In this document: piece after piece, positions 44,032-52,767 of the stretch | Layout of the letters: each line of letters opens with the position of its first letter | Numbering within the stretch: the stretch's first letter is position 1 | Source: Deltaproteobacteria bacterium | Lineage (GTDB): Bacteria > Myxococcota_A > Polyangia > GCA-2747355 > JADLHG01 | Reading direction: 5' to 3' | NCBI GenBank assembly: GCA_020848905.1 | Contig: JADLHG010000018.1 | Location: 1-64,000 of the forward strand | Length of the DNA stretch: 64,000 nucleotides | Notes under the pieces: generated by a model | Told to the model about the DNA's origin: nothing | Seen by the model: the letters and a program-made list of their open reading frames with translations, nothing else | Database searches by the model: none | Made by a program: the position numbers and the translations under genes

Positions 44032-44594
44032 TACTCGTCCTCCGTCTTGGCGCTGGTCTCGGAGCTGCCGCTCGCTTCGGTTGCCGTCTCGTCGTCGCCG
44101 CCCTTCTCGCCGCCTTCCTCGCCCTCCTCGCTGGCCTCTTCGCTCTCCTCTTCACCCTGCTCGTCGTAGCCACGGCCGAGGTACGTGTCTTCCTCGTCGG
44201 GGACCGTCGCTGCCGCGGCGGCGTAGCTCTCGTCGTTCACGTCCGTGGGCCGCGCGTTCGGGTCCACGTCCTCGTCGACCTTCACACTGATGAAGCGGAT
44301 GACCAGGTCGAGCATGCGCAGGTTGCGCTCCACCTCGGCCACCACGTCCGCCGGCGAGAGGTAGCGCCAGTAGAGGTAGATGCCCTTGAGCTGCTTCGAG
44401 ATCTCGTAGGCGAGCTTGCGCTTGCCCCAGTTCTCGAGGCGCAGGAGCTTCCCCTTGCGTCCTTCGATCACGCCGCGGATCCGGTCGTTGATCTCCTGGA
44501 TCTGCTCGGTCGGCGCGTCGGGCTTGAGAATGTAGATGGTTTCGTACTCGCGCTGGGTACCTGGTTGGTCCCGTTGCGACACCAGCTGGGCCAT
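44031..44594 (-). CDS. rpsF: 30S ribosomal protein S6 with acidic C-terminal extension
   Basis: The 187-residue protein has an S6 fold in residues 1-105 ([34 protein letters not shown]). After it comes a tail of about 75 residues extremely rich in Glu and Asp ([14 protein letters not shown]). S6 is usually 95-135 residues long, though some species have extended tails. The start at 44594 is supported by AAAGGAG. It binds S18. A 5' leader with two small hairpins precedes it. Confidence 0.92.
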   Translation of the reverse strand: MAQLVSQRDQPGTQREYETIYILKPDAPTEQIQEINDRIRGVIEGRKGKLLRLENWGKRKLAYEISKQLKGIYLYWRYLSPADVVAEVERNLRMLDLVIRFISVKVDEDVDPNARPTDVNDESYAAAAATVPDEEDTYLGRGYDEQGEEESEEASEEGEEGGEKGGDDETATEASGSSETSAKTEDE

Positions 44595-44635
44595 GTGCTC
44601 TCCTTTCGGCTCGTCAGCCCCCACCCACTCGTGGG
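44595..44635 (-). promoter_or_regulatory. Possible structured leader of rpsF (S6:S18 motif candidate)
   Basis: The leader contains two short hairpins, CCCAC-GA-GTGGG (44624-44635) and GGCT-GACG-AGCC (44608-44619), just before AAAGGAG. In many bacteria an S6:S18 complex binds such a leader through a CCG motif, and CCG occurs here next to the second hairpin. The match is suggestive, not diagnostic. Confidence 0.3.
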
Positions 44636-44705
44636 AGCAAGAAGTGGCATACCTATACCACGTCCCGTGCTTCTGTCGCGTTCGCCGTGCGGGCCGAACG
44701 ATCTT

Positions 44706-45362
44706 TCAGTCCTTCTCCCCGCCGCGCCCGCCGCCTCCGCCGGCCGCCTCGCCCGAGCCCCCCTCGGGGTCCTTGGGCTTGGCCGGGGTCCGGTTGTGCC
44801 GGTTCATGGCCTCCTTCAGGCCCCGCGTGAGCACGGTGCGCACCGCCTCCGCGCCCTTCGCCACCAGCTCTTCCACCGCCTCCTGCTCGCTCGCCCGGAA
44901 GTCCGCGAGCACGTAGTCCGCGACCTCGCCGAAGGTCGGCCGTCCGACCCCGAGTCGCACCCGAACGTAATCGCCGCTGCCCAGCTCCTCGGTGAGGGAG
45001 CGAAGCCCGTTGTGCCCCGCGTCGCCTCCCCCTTGCTTCACCTTCAGGCGCCCGAGCTCCAGGTCCACGTCGTCGTGCACCGCGACGATCTGCTCCGGCG
45101 CCACCCGGTAGAACCTCGCGAGCGGCGCCACGCAGCGACCGCTCAGGTTCATGAAGGTCTGCGGCTTGACCAGCATCACCGGTCGCCGGCTCAGCTCTCC
45201 CTGGGCCAGCTCGCCCGCGTACTTGGCGGAGCGCTTGAAGGCGAGCTCCCCGGCCCGGGCCAGCCGCTCCACCACCATGAAGCCGATGTTGTGCCGGTTT
45301 CTCTGGTAGCGCGTCCCCGGATTCCCGAGGCCCACGACGATCCAACGAGCCTCTGCGTCCAT
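44706..45362 (-). CDS. pth: Peptidyl-tRNA hydrolase
   Basis: The 218-residue protein has the Pth signature WIVVGLGNPGTRYQRNRHNIGF (catalytic His in RHNIG, about 23-24), the KPQTFMNLSG substrate motif (about 67-76) and HDDVDLELGRLKVKQGGGDAGHNGLRS (about 96-122). It releases tRNA from peptidyl-tRNA. The last 30 residues are a Gly/Glu/Lys-rich tail beyond the common length. It lies between rplY and rpsF, a usual rplY-pth pairing. Confidence 0.96.
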   Translation of the reverse strand: MDAEARWIVVGLGNPGTRYQRNRHNIGFMVVERLARAGELAFKRSAKYAGELAQGELSRRPVMLVKPQTFMNLSGRCVAPLARFYRVAPEQIVAVHDDVDLELGRLKVKQGGGDAGHNGLRSLTEELGSGDYVRVRLGVGRPTFGEVADYVLADFRASEQEAVEELVAKGAEAVRTVLTRGLKEAMNRHNRTPAKPKDPEGGSGEAAGGGGGRGGEKD

Positions 45363-45398
45363 GACGGGGTCCGCGCGCGGCCAGGGGCGACGATCGGG

Positions 45399-46151
45399 CT
45401 ACTTCTTCTCCTTCTTGTCGCCGGCCGGGGCCTTCGCGCCCGCCGCGGGCTTGGCCGCTGCGCCCGCCTTGGCATCCTTGGCCGCACCCTCCGCCGGGGC
45501 CGCTGCCGCCGCGCCTTCCGCCGGGGCCGCACCCTCGGTGGTGGTCGCCGCGACCTCGACCTCCTTGCGCGGCGCGGTGACGAGCGCCACGGTCTGATTC
45601 GGCGGTAGGACGAAGGTCACGCCCTCTGGCGCCGGCAGCTGCGAGATGGAGAGCGTGTCGCCCATCTTCAGCGGCGCGACGTTGCCCACGATCTTGGCCG
45701 GAATCAGCTCGGGCCGGCACCGCACCTCGAGCGTGCGGAACACCTGGTGCAGGACGCCGCCCACGATCAGGCCCTCGGGCTTCCCCTCCGTCACGAACGG
45801 GATGGTCACCGTGAGCGGCTGGTCGAGCGCCACGCGCACGAAGTCCACGTGCCGTAGCGTGCTCTTGATGGGGTCGATCTGGTAGTCCTTCACCAGGACC
45901 TTGAGGTTCTCGGTCCCCTTCGCCCCGCCCTCGATGGTCAGATCGAGGAGCGTGTTCTCCTTCTTCGCCGGGTCCAGCGCCTTCTGCAGCGACGACGGAT
46001 TCAGCTGGAGGAGCTCGGCCTCGCCCTTCAGGCCGTAGAGCACGGCCGGGATCTGTCCCGAGGCGCGGAGCCGTCGGCAAACCCCCTTGCCCGCCTTGTC
46101 GCGGCGGCTGACCGTCACCTGACCCATCGGCACTGCGTTCTGCGTTTCCAT
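45399..46151 (-). CDS. rplY: 50S ribosomal protein L25 (CTC form)
   Basis: The 250-residue protein has the L25 RNA-binding domain (RRDKAGKGVCRRLRASGQIPAVLYG, about 16-40), the TL5/CTC C-terminal beta domain (about 100-190) and an Ala/Lys/Gly-rich tail (about 195-250). It binds 5S rRNA. A Met 8 codons downstream could be an alternative start. It is encoded immediately downstream of prs and upstream of pth, the usual order. Confidence 0.95.
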   Translation of the reverse strand: METQNAVPMGQVTVSRRDKAGKGVCRRLRASGQIPAVLYGLKGEAELLQLNPSSLQKALDPAKKENTLLDLTIEGGAKGTENLKVLVKDYQIDPIKSTLRHVDFVRVALDQPLTVTIPFVTEGKPEGLIVGGVLHQVFRTLEVRCRPELIPAKIVGNVAPLKMGDTLSISQLPAPEGVTFVLPPNQTVALVTAPRKEVEVAATTTEGAAPAEGAAAAAPAEGAAKDAKAGAAAKPAAGAKAPAGDKKEKK

Positions 46152-46178
46152 CGTCTGAACCCTTTCTGCCGGCGATCG

Positions 46179-47123
46179 CTAAACGAACAGCGAGCTGATC
46201 GAATCGCCGTGGTGGATGCGCTTGATCGCCTCACCCAGCAGGCGACCCACGCTGAGCACCTTGATCTGCTTGAGCTGCTTGGCCTCCTCACGGAGGGGAA
46301 TGGAATTGGTGACCAGCACCTGTTCGAGACAGGAGGCGCCGAGACGCTCCACCGCCGGCCCCGAGAGGACCGCGTGCGTGGCGGCGGCCAGGACGCGCCT
46401 GGCCCCCTTCTTCAGGACGGCCTCGGCGGCCTGCGTGAGCGTGCCCGCCGTGTCGATCATGTCGTCGAGGATCACGGCGGTCTTGCCTTCGACCTCGCCG
46501 ATGATGTTCATCACCTCGCTCACGTTCGGCTTCTCGCGCCGCTTGTCGATGAACGCGAGGGTCGCGCCGAGCCGCTTGGCGTAGGCTCGCGCTCGTTCCA
46601 CGCCACCCGCGTCGGGGGAAACCATCACGAGCTCGTGGTCGCGCATGCGATCCCGCAGGTGCTCGATGAGCACCGGCATGGCGAAGAGGTGGTCGAAGGG
46701 GATGTTGAAGAAGCCCTGGATCTGGCCCGCGTGGAGATCCATGGCCAGCACGCGGTCGGCTCCCGCGGCGGTGATGAGATCCGCCACGAGCTTGGAGGAG
46801 ATCGGGGTGCGCGGTTTGACCTTGCGGTCCTGCCGGGCGTAGCCGAAGTACGGCATGATCGCGGTGATCGAGCCCGCCGAGGCGCGGCGCAGGGCGTCGA
46901 TCATCACGAGCAGCTCCATGATGTTCTGGTTGACCGGGGAGCAGGTCGGCTGCACCACGCAGCAGTTCACGCCGCGAACGTTCTCGCCGATCTCGACGAA
47001 CGATTCCCCGTCGGAGAAGGCCGAGACGTTGGCCTGCCCTAGCGGCACGCCCACGTACTTGCAGATCTCCTCCGCGAGGGGGCGGTTTGCGCTACCGCTG
47101 AAGATGGTCAAGGCCTTGAGCAT
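46179..47123 (-). CDS. prs: Ribose-phosphate pyrophosphokinase
   Basis: The 314-residue protein has the class I PRPP synthase signatures: IFSGSANRPLAEEI (about 7-20), the flexible DRKVKPRTPISSKLVADL (about 96-113), the MDLHAGQIQGFF metal motif (about 127-138) and the PRPP loop ILDDMIDTAGTLTQA (about 220-234). It makes PRPP from ribose 5-phosphate and ATP for nucleotide, His and Trp synthesis. It is preceded by a tRNA-Gln gene on the same strand with one likely promoter for both. Confidence 0.97.
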   Translation of the reverse strand: MLKALTIFSGSANRPLAEEICKYVGVPLGQANVSAFSDGESFVEIGENVRGVNCCVVQPTCSPVNQNIMELLVMIDALRRASAGSITAIMPYFGYARQDRKVKPRTPISSKLVADLITAAGADRVLAMDLHAGQIQGFFNIPFDHLFAMPVLIEHLRDRMRDHELVMVSPDAGGVERARAYAKRLGATLAFIDKRREKPNVSEVMNIIGEVEGKTAVILDDMIDTAGTLTQAAEAVLKKGARRVLAAATHAVLSGPAVERLGASCLEQVLVTNSIPLREEAKQLKQIKVLSVGRLLGEAIKRIHHGDSISSLFV

Positions 47124-47175
47124 GCACTACTCCGGCGCCGCTGCGTCGGCGCGCCCGCCCCTCACGTCGATCCAG

Positions 47176-47247
47176 TTGGGGCGGGAGGATTCGAACCTCC
47201 GAATGCGGGAACCAAAGTCCCGTGACTTGCCGCTTGTCGACGCCCCA
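47176..47247 (-). tRNA. tRNA-Gln (anticodon TTG)
   Basis: The minus strand folds as a complete cloverleaf: acceptor TGGGGCG/CGCCCCA, D-arm GAC/GTC, anticodon stem CGGGA/TCCCG with loop CTTTGGT (anticodon TTG), a 5-base variable loop and T-arm GGAGG-TTCGAAT-CCTCC. The discriminator is A, and the CCA end is not encoded. Length is 72 nt. Confidence 0.95.
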
Positions 47248-47346
47248 GTAGCGTTTCTGAATCGACGGAGCGACATGCTGCGACGGGCGCCTCCGTCGTC
47301 CAACTGTTTGATCTCGTTTGGCTGCTGCCCACGCGCCCGCCGCCGC

Positions 47347-48231
47347 CTATATAGGGGATCCGAATAGGTGTGTCAAGCTGCAACCACCCTGGGTGGCGAG
47401 CGCCGAGACGCCGCGACTTTCCTTCAGAAAGAGGGCCGCGGCCCCGGCCTCCTCGGGGCTCCGGAAGAGCCCGAAAACGGTGGGTCCGCTCCCCGACATG
47501 CCCGTGGCGAGGGCCCCCGCCTCCGCGAGCCGGGCGCGAAGGCGCGGAATCTCGGGGCAGAGCCGGGCCGCCGGGGGCTCGAGGTCGTTCCATATTAATG
47601 GAAGGACGGACTCGAGGCGCCCATCCAGGGCCACGGGCTGAGGGGGGGCGGGGCGCCGCTCCCCCGGGGTCAGGCCCAGGGCGCGATAGACCTCGGCCGT
47701 ACCGAGCGGGGTCCCGGGGTTCGCCAGCACCAGGTCGAGGAGCGGCAGGCCCGAGAGGGGGGTGAGCCGCTCCCCGATCCCCTGGGCCCGCGCGGCGCGG
47801 CCGAGCAGAAAGAAGGGGACGTCGGCGCCGAGTCCGAGGGCCACGGTCGCGAGCTCGGCCTCGGACAGGGGGTGAAAGGCGTCGTTCAGGGCGCGCAGCA
47901 CCGCGGCGGCGTCGCTCGAGCCTCCCCCGAGTCCGGCGGCGGCCCACACGCGCTTCTCGACGGTAAGTCTCACCCGGGCGGTGCGGCCGGTCCGCGCGAG
48001 GTAGGCCTTTGCGGCCCGTGCGGCCAGGTTCTCGGCCCCGTCCAGGTCGGGGCGGCCGGGGCAGGTGCAGGTCACCACCGACGAGGACGCCTCCTCGAGC
48101 TCGACGGTGACCCGGTCGGCGAGGGCGAGCGGCACGAAGAGGCTGTCCAGCTCGTGGTAGCCGTCCTCGCGGCGACCCACGACGCGCAGGGAGAGGTTGA
48201 TCTTCGCCGGGGCCGCTCGTTCGTGCTGCAC
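47347..48231 (-). CDS. ispE: 4-diphosphocytidyl-2-C-methyl-D-erythritol kinase
   Basis: The 294-residue protein is a GHMP kinase. APAKINLSLRVVGRREDGYHELDS (about 7-30), the ATP-binding GLGGGSSDAAAVL (about 100-112) and the C-terminal MSGSGPTVFGLF (about 244-255) are diagnostic. It phosphorylates CDP-methylerythritol in the MEP isoprenoid pathway. The start is GTG. Its 3' end contains the promoter of the downstream tRNA-Gln/prs unit. Confidence 0.96.
   Translation of the reverse strand: MQHERAAPAKINLSLRVVGRREDGYHELDSLFVPLALADRVTVELEEASSSVVTCTCPGRPDLDGAENLAARAAKAYLARTGRTARVRLTVEKRVWAAAGLGGGSSDAAAVLRALNDAFHPLSEAELATVALGLGADVPFFLLGRAARAQGIGERLTPLSGLPLLDLVLANPGTPLGTAEVYRALGLTPGERRPAPPQPVALDGRLESVLPLIWNDLEPPAARLCPEIPRLRARLAEAGALATGMSGSGPTVFGLFRSPEEAGAAALFLKESRGVSALATQGGCSLTHLFGSPI
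47348..47376 (-). promoter_or_regulatory. Sigma-70 promoter of the tRNA-Gln/prs/rplY unit
   Basis: A perfect TTGACA (47371-47376) is separated by 17 bp from TATATA (47348-47353), overlapping the ispE stop codon. The predicted start, about 47341, gives a leader of roughly 93 nt before the tRNA. Confidence 0.72.
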
Positions 48232-48401
48232 GCCTTCTCATACCGCTCCGCCCCCACCGCGTACAAGCCCCACGGCGCGCGCGGGCCGACGGCGGGCTGA
48301 GGGTGGCGCACGCGGCCGGCGAGGGCGCCGCACGCTGGCGGCGCAGAGGTGCCGCGGGTATGATGGGGCCCTTTTCTGCCCGAGCGGAGGAGTGACACGC
48401 C

Positions 48402-50222
48402 ATGTGTGGAATCGTTGGGTACGTGGGCAGCCAGGCCTGTGCGGAGATCCTGATCGATGGGCTGCGGCGACTGGAATACCGCGGCTACGACTCCGCGGGG
48501 GTGGCGATCGTCGACGGCACGAGAACCAAGATCCTTCGGGCTCAGGGCAAGCTCAGCAACCTGACGAAGCTCGTGAACGAGGCCAAGCCCGCCGGCACCG
48601 TCGGCATCGGGCACACGCGGTGGGCCACGCACGGGCGTCCCTCGGAGCAGAACGCGCACCCGCACAAGTACGGCTCGGTGGCGGTGGTGCACAACGGGAT
48701 CATCGAGAACCACGCGACCCTGCGGGCGCAGCTCCAGTCCCAGGGACACGTCTTCTCGTCGGAGACGGACACGGAGATCGTCGCGCACCTCGTGGACAAC
48801 GAGGTGAAGGCGGGCAAGACCCCCTACGAGGCGGTCCGCGCCACGCTGGCCCAGGTGCACGGCGCCTACGCGCTCTGCGTGATCGTGGACGGCGCCGCGG
48901 ACCAGCTCGTCGCCGCGCGCCACGACGCCCCGCTCATCCTCGGCGTGGGCCAGGGGGAGAACTACGTGGCCTCCGACGTCCCGGCGATCCTGAGCCGCAC
49001 GCGCGACATGATCTTCCTCGACGAGCAGGAGATCGCGGTGGTCCGGGCGACCGGCATCGAGGTGACGGACCTCGAGGGGAACAAGAAGCAGAAGGAGCCG
49101 CAGCGCATCCTCTGGGACGCGATGATGGCCGAGAAGGGCGGCCACAAACACTTCATGCTGAAGGAGATCCACGAGCAGCCGCGGGTGGTGACCGACACCA
49201 TCCGCGACCGCATCTCCCCGAGCACGGGTGACGCCTTCATCGACGGCTTCGAGATCGACGGCAAGGCGCTGCGGAAGGTCACGATGGTGGCCTGTGGCAC
49301 CTCGTGGCACGCGGCGCTGGTCGGGAAGTTCCTCGTCGAGGGGATCGCGCGCGTGCCGGTGGAGGTGGACCTCGGGAGCGAGTACCGCTACCGCGATCCG
49401 ATCGTCGGCAAGGACGACCTGCTCGTGGCCATCTCGCAGTCGGGAGAGACCGCGGACACCCTGGCCGCGCTGCGCGAGGCGAAGCGCAAAGGGGCGCGCG
49501 TGCTTTCGATCTGCAACGTGGTGGGCTCCACCATCGCCCGCGAGTCGGACGGTGTGCTCTACACGCACGCGGGTCCCGAGATCGGCGTCGCCTCGACCAA
49601 GGCCTTCACCACGCAGCTCGCGGCGCTCGTGGTGCTCGCGATCTACCTCGGCCGGCGCACCGGCGCGCTCACCCCCGAGAAGGGCAAGGAGCTGATCGAG
49701 GACCTCCTCGCGGTGCCGGAGAAGATGAAGCGCGTGCTGGACCATTCGGCCGCGGTGAACGTGATCGCCCGCCGCTACGCCACGGCGCGGGACTTCCTCT
49801 ACCTGGGGCGCGGCATCAACTACCCCATCGCCCTCGAGGGGGCGCTCAAGTTGAAGGAGATCTCGTACATCCACGCCGAGGGCTATGCCGCCGGCGAGAT
49901 GAAGCACGGCCCGATCGCCCTCATCGACGAGAACCTCCCGGTGGTGGTCATCGCTCCCTCCGGCTCGGGCTACGAGAAGATCATCAACAACCTGACGGAG
50001 GTGCGGGCACGCCAGGGGAAGGTCATCGCCATCGCCACCGAGGGGGACGCGGAGATCGGCGACATGGTGGACGACGTGATCCAGGTCCCCGGGGTGCGGC
50101 CCGAGCTCCAGCCCCTGCTCACCGTGCTGCCGCTGCAGATCCTGGCCTACCGCGTGGCCGACATTCGCGGCACCGACGTAGACCAGCCGCGCAACCTGGC
50201 CAAGAGCGTGACCGTCGAGTAG
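48402..50222 (+). CDS. glmS: Glutamine-fructose-6-phosphate aminotransferase (isomerizing)
   Basis: The 606-residue protein has an N-terminal glutaminase domain (MCGIVGYVG, nucleophile Cys2, then RRLEYRGYDSAG) and two SIS isomerase domains (GTSWHAALVGK, about 302-312, then SQSGETADTLAALREAKRKGA and SIC..VGSTI, about 348-368). It makes glucosamine 6-phosphate for peptidoglycan and LPS. The start has a strong GGAGGAG. A weak TATGAT -10 lies at 48359-48364. The gene is followed by trxB with 28 bp between. Confidence 0.97.
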   Translation: MCGIVGYVGSQACAEILIDGLRRLEYRGYDSAGVAIVDGTRTKILRAQGKLSNLTKLVNEAKPAGTVGIGHTRWATHGRPSEQNAHPHKYGSVAVVHNGIIENHATLRAQLQSQGHVFSSETDTEIVAHLVDNEVKAGKTPYEAVRATLAQVHGAYALCVIVDGAADQLVAARHDAPLILGVGQGENYVASDVPAILSRTRDMIFLDEQEIAVVRATGIEVTDLEGNKKQKEPQRILWDAMMAEKGGHKHFMLKEIHEQPRVVTDTIRDRISPSTGDAFIDGFEIDGKALRKVTMVACGTSWHAALVGKFLVEGIARVPVEVDLGSEYRYRDPIVGKDDLLVAISQSGETADTLAALREAKRKGARVLSICNVVGSTIARESDGVLYTHAGPEIGVASTKAFTTQLAALVVLAIYLGRRTGALTPEKGKELIEDLLAVPEKMKRVLDHSAAVNVIARRYATARDFLYLGRGINYPIALEGALKLKEISYIHAEGYAAGEMKHGPIALIDENLPVVVIAPSGSGYEKIINNLTEVRARQGKVIAIATEGDAEIGDMVDDVIQVPGVRPELQPLLTVLPLQILAYRVADIRGTDVDQPRNLAKSVTVE

Positions 50223-50250
50223 GCGCGTCGGCGCCCCCCTGGAGAGCCCC

Positions 50251-51192
50251 ATGACGAAGATCGAGAAGCTCATCATCATCGGTACCGGCCCCGCGGGCTA
50301 CACCGCCGCGATCTACGCCGCGCGCGCCGAACTCAATCCCCTGGTGATCGAGGGGCTCGAGCCCGGCGGCCAGCTCACCATCACTACCGACGTGGAGAAC
50401 TATCCGGGCTTTCCCGACGGGGTGCAGGGACCGGAGATGATGGCGCTCTTCCGCAAGCAGGCCGAACGCTTCGAGGTGCGTTTCCAGAGCGGCATGGTCA
50501 CGCGCGTGGATTTCTCGGGCCACCCTTTCCGCGTCTTCGTGGACGACGGCAGCGTGCACGCCGCGCAGTCGGTGATCGTCGCCACCGGAGCCTCGGCGCG
50601 CTACCTCGGGCTGCCCTCGGAGGAGAAGCTCAAGGGCTACGGCGTCTCGGCCTGCGCCACGTGCGACGGCTTCTTCTACCGTGGCAAGGAGGTCACGATC
50701 GTCGGGGGCGGGGACACGGCGATGGAGGAGGGGACCTACCTCACGCGCTTCGCCAGCAAGGTGACGGTGATCCACCGGCGCGACGAGTTTCGCGCCTCGA
50801 AGATCATGCAGAAGCGCCTGCTCGAGCACCCGAAGATCGAGGTGGTCTGGAACAGCGTGGTGGACGAGGTGCTCGGGGACCCGAAGGAAGGGGGCGTGGT
50901 CGGCGTGCGGGTCAAGGACGTGAAGAGCGGCGCCACGCGCGAGATCCCCTGCCACGGTATGTTCGTGGCCATCGGGCACAAGCCGAACACGGAGCCCTTC
51001 GTCGGACAGCTCGAGCTCGAGGAGAACGGCTACCTGAAGGTGGTCCCGGGCACGGCGCAGACCAGCGTGGACGGCGTCTTCGCGGCGGGGGACGTGGCGG
51101 ATCACGTCTATCGCCAGGCGGTGACCGCGGCGGGGACCGGCTGCATGGCGGCGATCGAGGCCGAGCGCTGGCTCACGCGGCGCGGGGCCTGA
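50251..51192 (+). CDS. trxB: Thioredoxin reductase
   Basis: The 313-residue flavoprotein has two Rossmann folds, the FAD motif IIGTGPAGYTAAIYAARA (about 9-26) and the NADPH motif GGGDTAMEEG (about 155-164), and the redox-active CATCDG disulphide (about 135-140). The FAD-closing motif is GVFAAGDVADHVYRQAVTAAGTGCMAA (about 274-300). It reduces thioredoxin using NADPH. The stop precedes the cNMP-domain gene by only 5 bp, so they are an operon. Confidence 0.96.
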   Translation: MTKIEKLIIIGTGPAGYTAAIYAARAELNPLVIEGLEPGGQLTITTDVENYPGFPDGVQGPEMMALFRKQAERFEVRFQSGMVTRVDFSGHPFRVFVDDGSVHAAQSVIVATGASARYLGLPSEEKLKGYGVSACATCDGFFYRGKEVTIVGGGDTAMEEGTYLTRFASKVTVIHRRDEFRASKIMQKRLLEHPKIEVVWNSVVDEVLGDPKEGGVVGVRVKDVKSGATREIPCHGMFVAIGHKPNTEPFVGQLELEENGYLKVVPGTAQTSVDGVFAAGDVADHVYRQAVTAAGTGCMAAIEAERWLTRRGA

Positions 51193-51197
51193 GGCCG

Positions 51198-51692
51198 ATG
51201 CCCGACACCACGATCCTGCGCGGCTCGGACGAGCTCGTGACCCTCCTCGGCGGGAGCACGCTCTTTACCGGTCTCGCGGAGCCGCACCTGCGGCGCCTCG
51301 CGGGCCTCGGCACGGTGGCGGCGTACCCGCGCAACGCGCACGTCTTTCAGGAAGGCGAGCCGGGGCAGGAGCTCTTCGTGGTGCTCAAGGGGGCGGTGCG
51401 CATCAGTCGCCAGGTCCCCGGGATGGGCGAGGAGGCGCTCGCGGTGCTGCGCCCCGGCGCGGCCTTCGGCGAGATGGCGCTGATCGACGCGTCCCCGCGT
51501 TCGGCCGACGCCCTGGCCCACGAGGCCTGCGAGCTCTACGTGCTGGCCAAGCCCGAGCTCGACGACCTGCTCTTCGTGGACCGCGATTTCGCCTGCGACC
51601 TGCTCTGGAAGCTCGTGCGCACCCTCTCCACGCGCCTGCGCGAGACCAACGACAAGATGACCATGCTCTCGATCAGCGCGAAGTTCGAGTAG
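51198..51692 (+). CDS. Cyclic-nucleotide-binding-domain protein
   Basis: The 164-residue protein consists of a single cNMP-binding barrel (FQEGEPGQELFVVLKGAVRIS, about 49-69, and the phosphate cassette-like GAAFGEMALIDASPRSADA, about 89-107) with no DNA-binding domain. The cassette keeps the G-E-x-A-L-x-x-x-x-R-S-A pattern of active binding sites. Such small regulators may sense cAMP or cGMP and act through a partner. The start at 51198 is 5 bp after trxB, so redox control is a possible link (inference). Confidence 0.85.
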   Translation: MPDTTILRGSDELVTLLGGSTLFTGLAEPHLRRLAGLGTVAAYPRNAHVFQEGEPGQELFVVLKGAVRISRQVPGMGEEALAVLRPGAAFGEMALIDASPRSADALAHEACELYVLAKPELDDLLFVDRDFACDLLWKLVRTLSTRLRETNDKMTMLSISAKFE

Positions 51693-51799
51693 CGCGCGGT
51701 CGCGCCGTCTAGCTTCGCCAGGGGGGAAATCGTGCAGAACGCATTTCACTGGGGGCAGCTGCGCCGTATTCGGCCAGATGGTTGGTGTGGGGTGGGCCT

Positions 51800-52183
51800 A
51801 TGACGTTCGGTAGGGTGCTCGCCGGGGGCATTGCTGCGGCGACAGCGGTCTTCTTCGTCGCGTGTGCGAAGGAGGAGGTCGAGCTCTTCGAGGTGTGCAG
51901 CCTCGCGAAACTATGCAAGCAGATCGAGACGGGCACGTACTGCTGCGGGCCGAAGGCAGTTGCCACGGCGGACCCGAGATGTTGCCCAGGCGTGACGTAC
52001 CCGATGGAGGTGCGCGGATGCGACCAGTCGCTCTCGCATTGCCCGAAGTTCTGCTCTACCTGCTTGCCCTACGAATATCGCTACGGTCGCCCCCGCCCTG
52101 ACCTCGGGCCGATCCCCGATCGCGGTGGCCCGATCCCCGATCGCGGTGGCCCGATCATCGTGCATCCCCCGGACGCGGGGTAG
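51800..52183 (+). CDS. Small Cys-rich lipoprotein
   Basis: The 127-residue protein has a hydrophobic N-terminus with lipobox FFVAC (Cys about 23). About eleven further Cys follow (including CCGPK and CCPG pairs), and the C-terminus contains repeats of GPIPDRG. Base composition is less GC-rich than that of neighbouring genes. No family was recognised. It was probably exported to the outer membrane. Confidence 0.6.
   Translation: MTFGRVLAGGIAAATAVFFVACAKEEVELFEVCSLAKLCKQIETGTYCCGPKAVATADPRCCPGVTYPMEVRGCDQSLSHCPKFCSTCLPYEYRYGRPRPDLGPIPDRGGPIPDRGGPIIVHPPDAG
52110..52160 (+). repeat. 21-bp tandem repeats in a lipoprotein gene
   Basis: Two exact 21-bp units (cgatccccgatcgcggtggcc) and a partial third encode the repeated GPIPDRG. 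The repeat is in frame. Confidence 0.8.
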
Positions 52184-52244
52184 CGCCTGCGGAGTAGCGC
52201 CTGCTCGCCCCGAGGCCCCTCTCTGCGCTATAACGCGAACCGAG

Positions 52245-52571
52245 ATGACGCGTCGGGAATGGCTGGCTCTCGTCTTCGGTCGCGCGGGCCTCGGGCTCCT
52301 GGCGGGCGCGTCGCTCGGCCTTGCCGCCTGCAACCGCGAACGCTGGAAGACCAAGACCCCCGAGCAGTGCGCCGCCGACCAGCCGCTCACCGCCGAGGAC
52401 GAGCGGGCGCGCAAGCTGCTCTCGTACCTCGAGCGCTCCCCCATCCCGAAGCGCCTCTGCGCGAACTGCCGCTTCTACCGGGCCACCTTCCCCGGCGAGT
52501 GCGGTAGCTGCTTCGTGCTCAAGGGGCGCATTCATCCGGCGGGGTGGTGCAGGCGCTGGATCCGCTTCTGA
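52245..52571 (+). CDS. Tat-exported high-potential iron-sulphur protein (HiPIP)
   Basis: The 108-residue protein has a twin-arginine-type signal (TRREWLALVFGRAGLGLLAGASLGLAA; cleavage near AAC, residue 28). Its C-terminal half carries the four cysteines of a HiPIP (CANC near residue 79, GECGSC near 94-96, then GRIHPAGWCRRW), in the usual spacing CxxC...C...GWC for a [4Fe-4S](3+/2+) cluster. HiPIPs shuttle electrons between periplasmic cytochromes. The ATG at 52245 lies within a frame that continues upstream without features. It is a plausible partner for the multihaem proteins encoded in this window, though it is far from them. Confidence 0.85.
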   Translation: MTRREWLALVFGRAGLGLLAGASLGLAACNRERWKTKTPEQCAADQPLTAEDERARKLLSYLERSPIPKRLCANCRFYRATFPGECGSCFVLKGRIHPAGWCRRWIRF

Positions 52572-52767
52572 CCGCTACCACGTCGGGGCGTCGTGTCGTT
52601 GCGCCGGGGCTACGGTGGCAAGATCGATCGTCGGCCTCGAACGGCCGGGGGCGTGCTGTCCCGAGCGGTTCTCACACGTTGAAGGTGTGCCCCGCGCAGC
52701 GTGCCGCTGGCCCTCCGGTTGCATCGAGCTAGCCCCGAGGCACCCACCGCCTCCGGAGGAGCACCGC

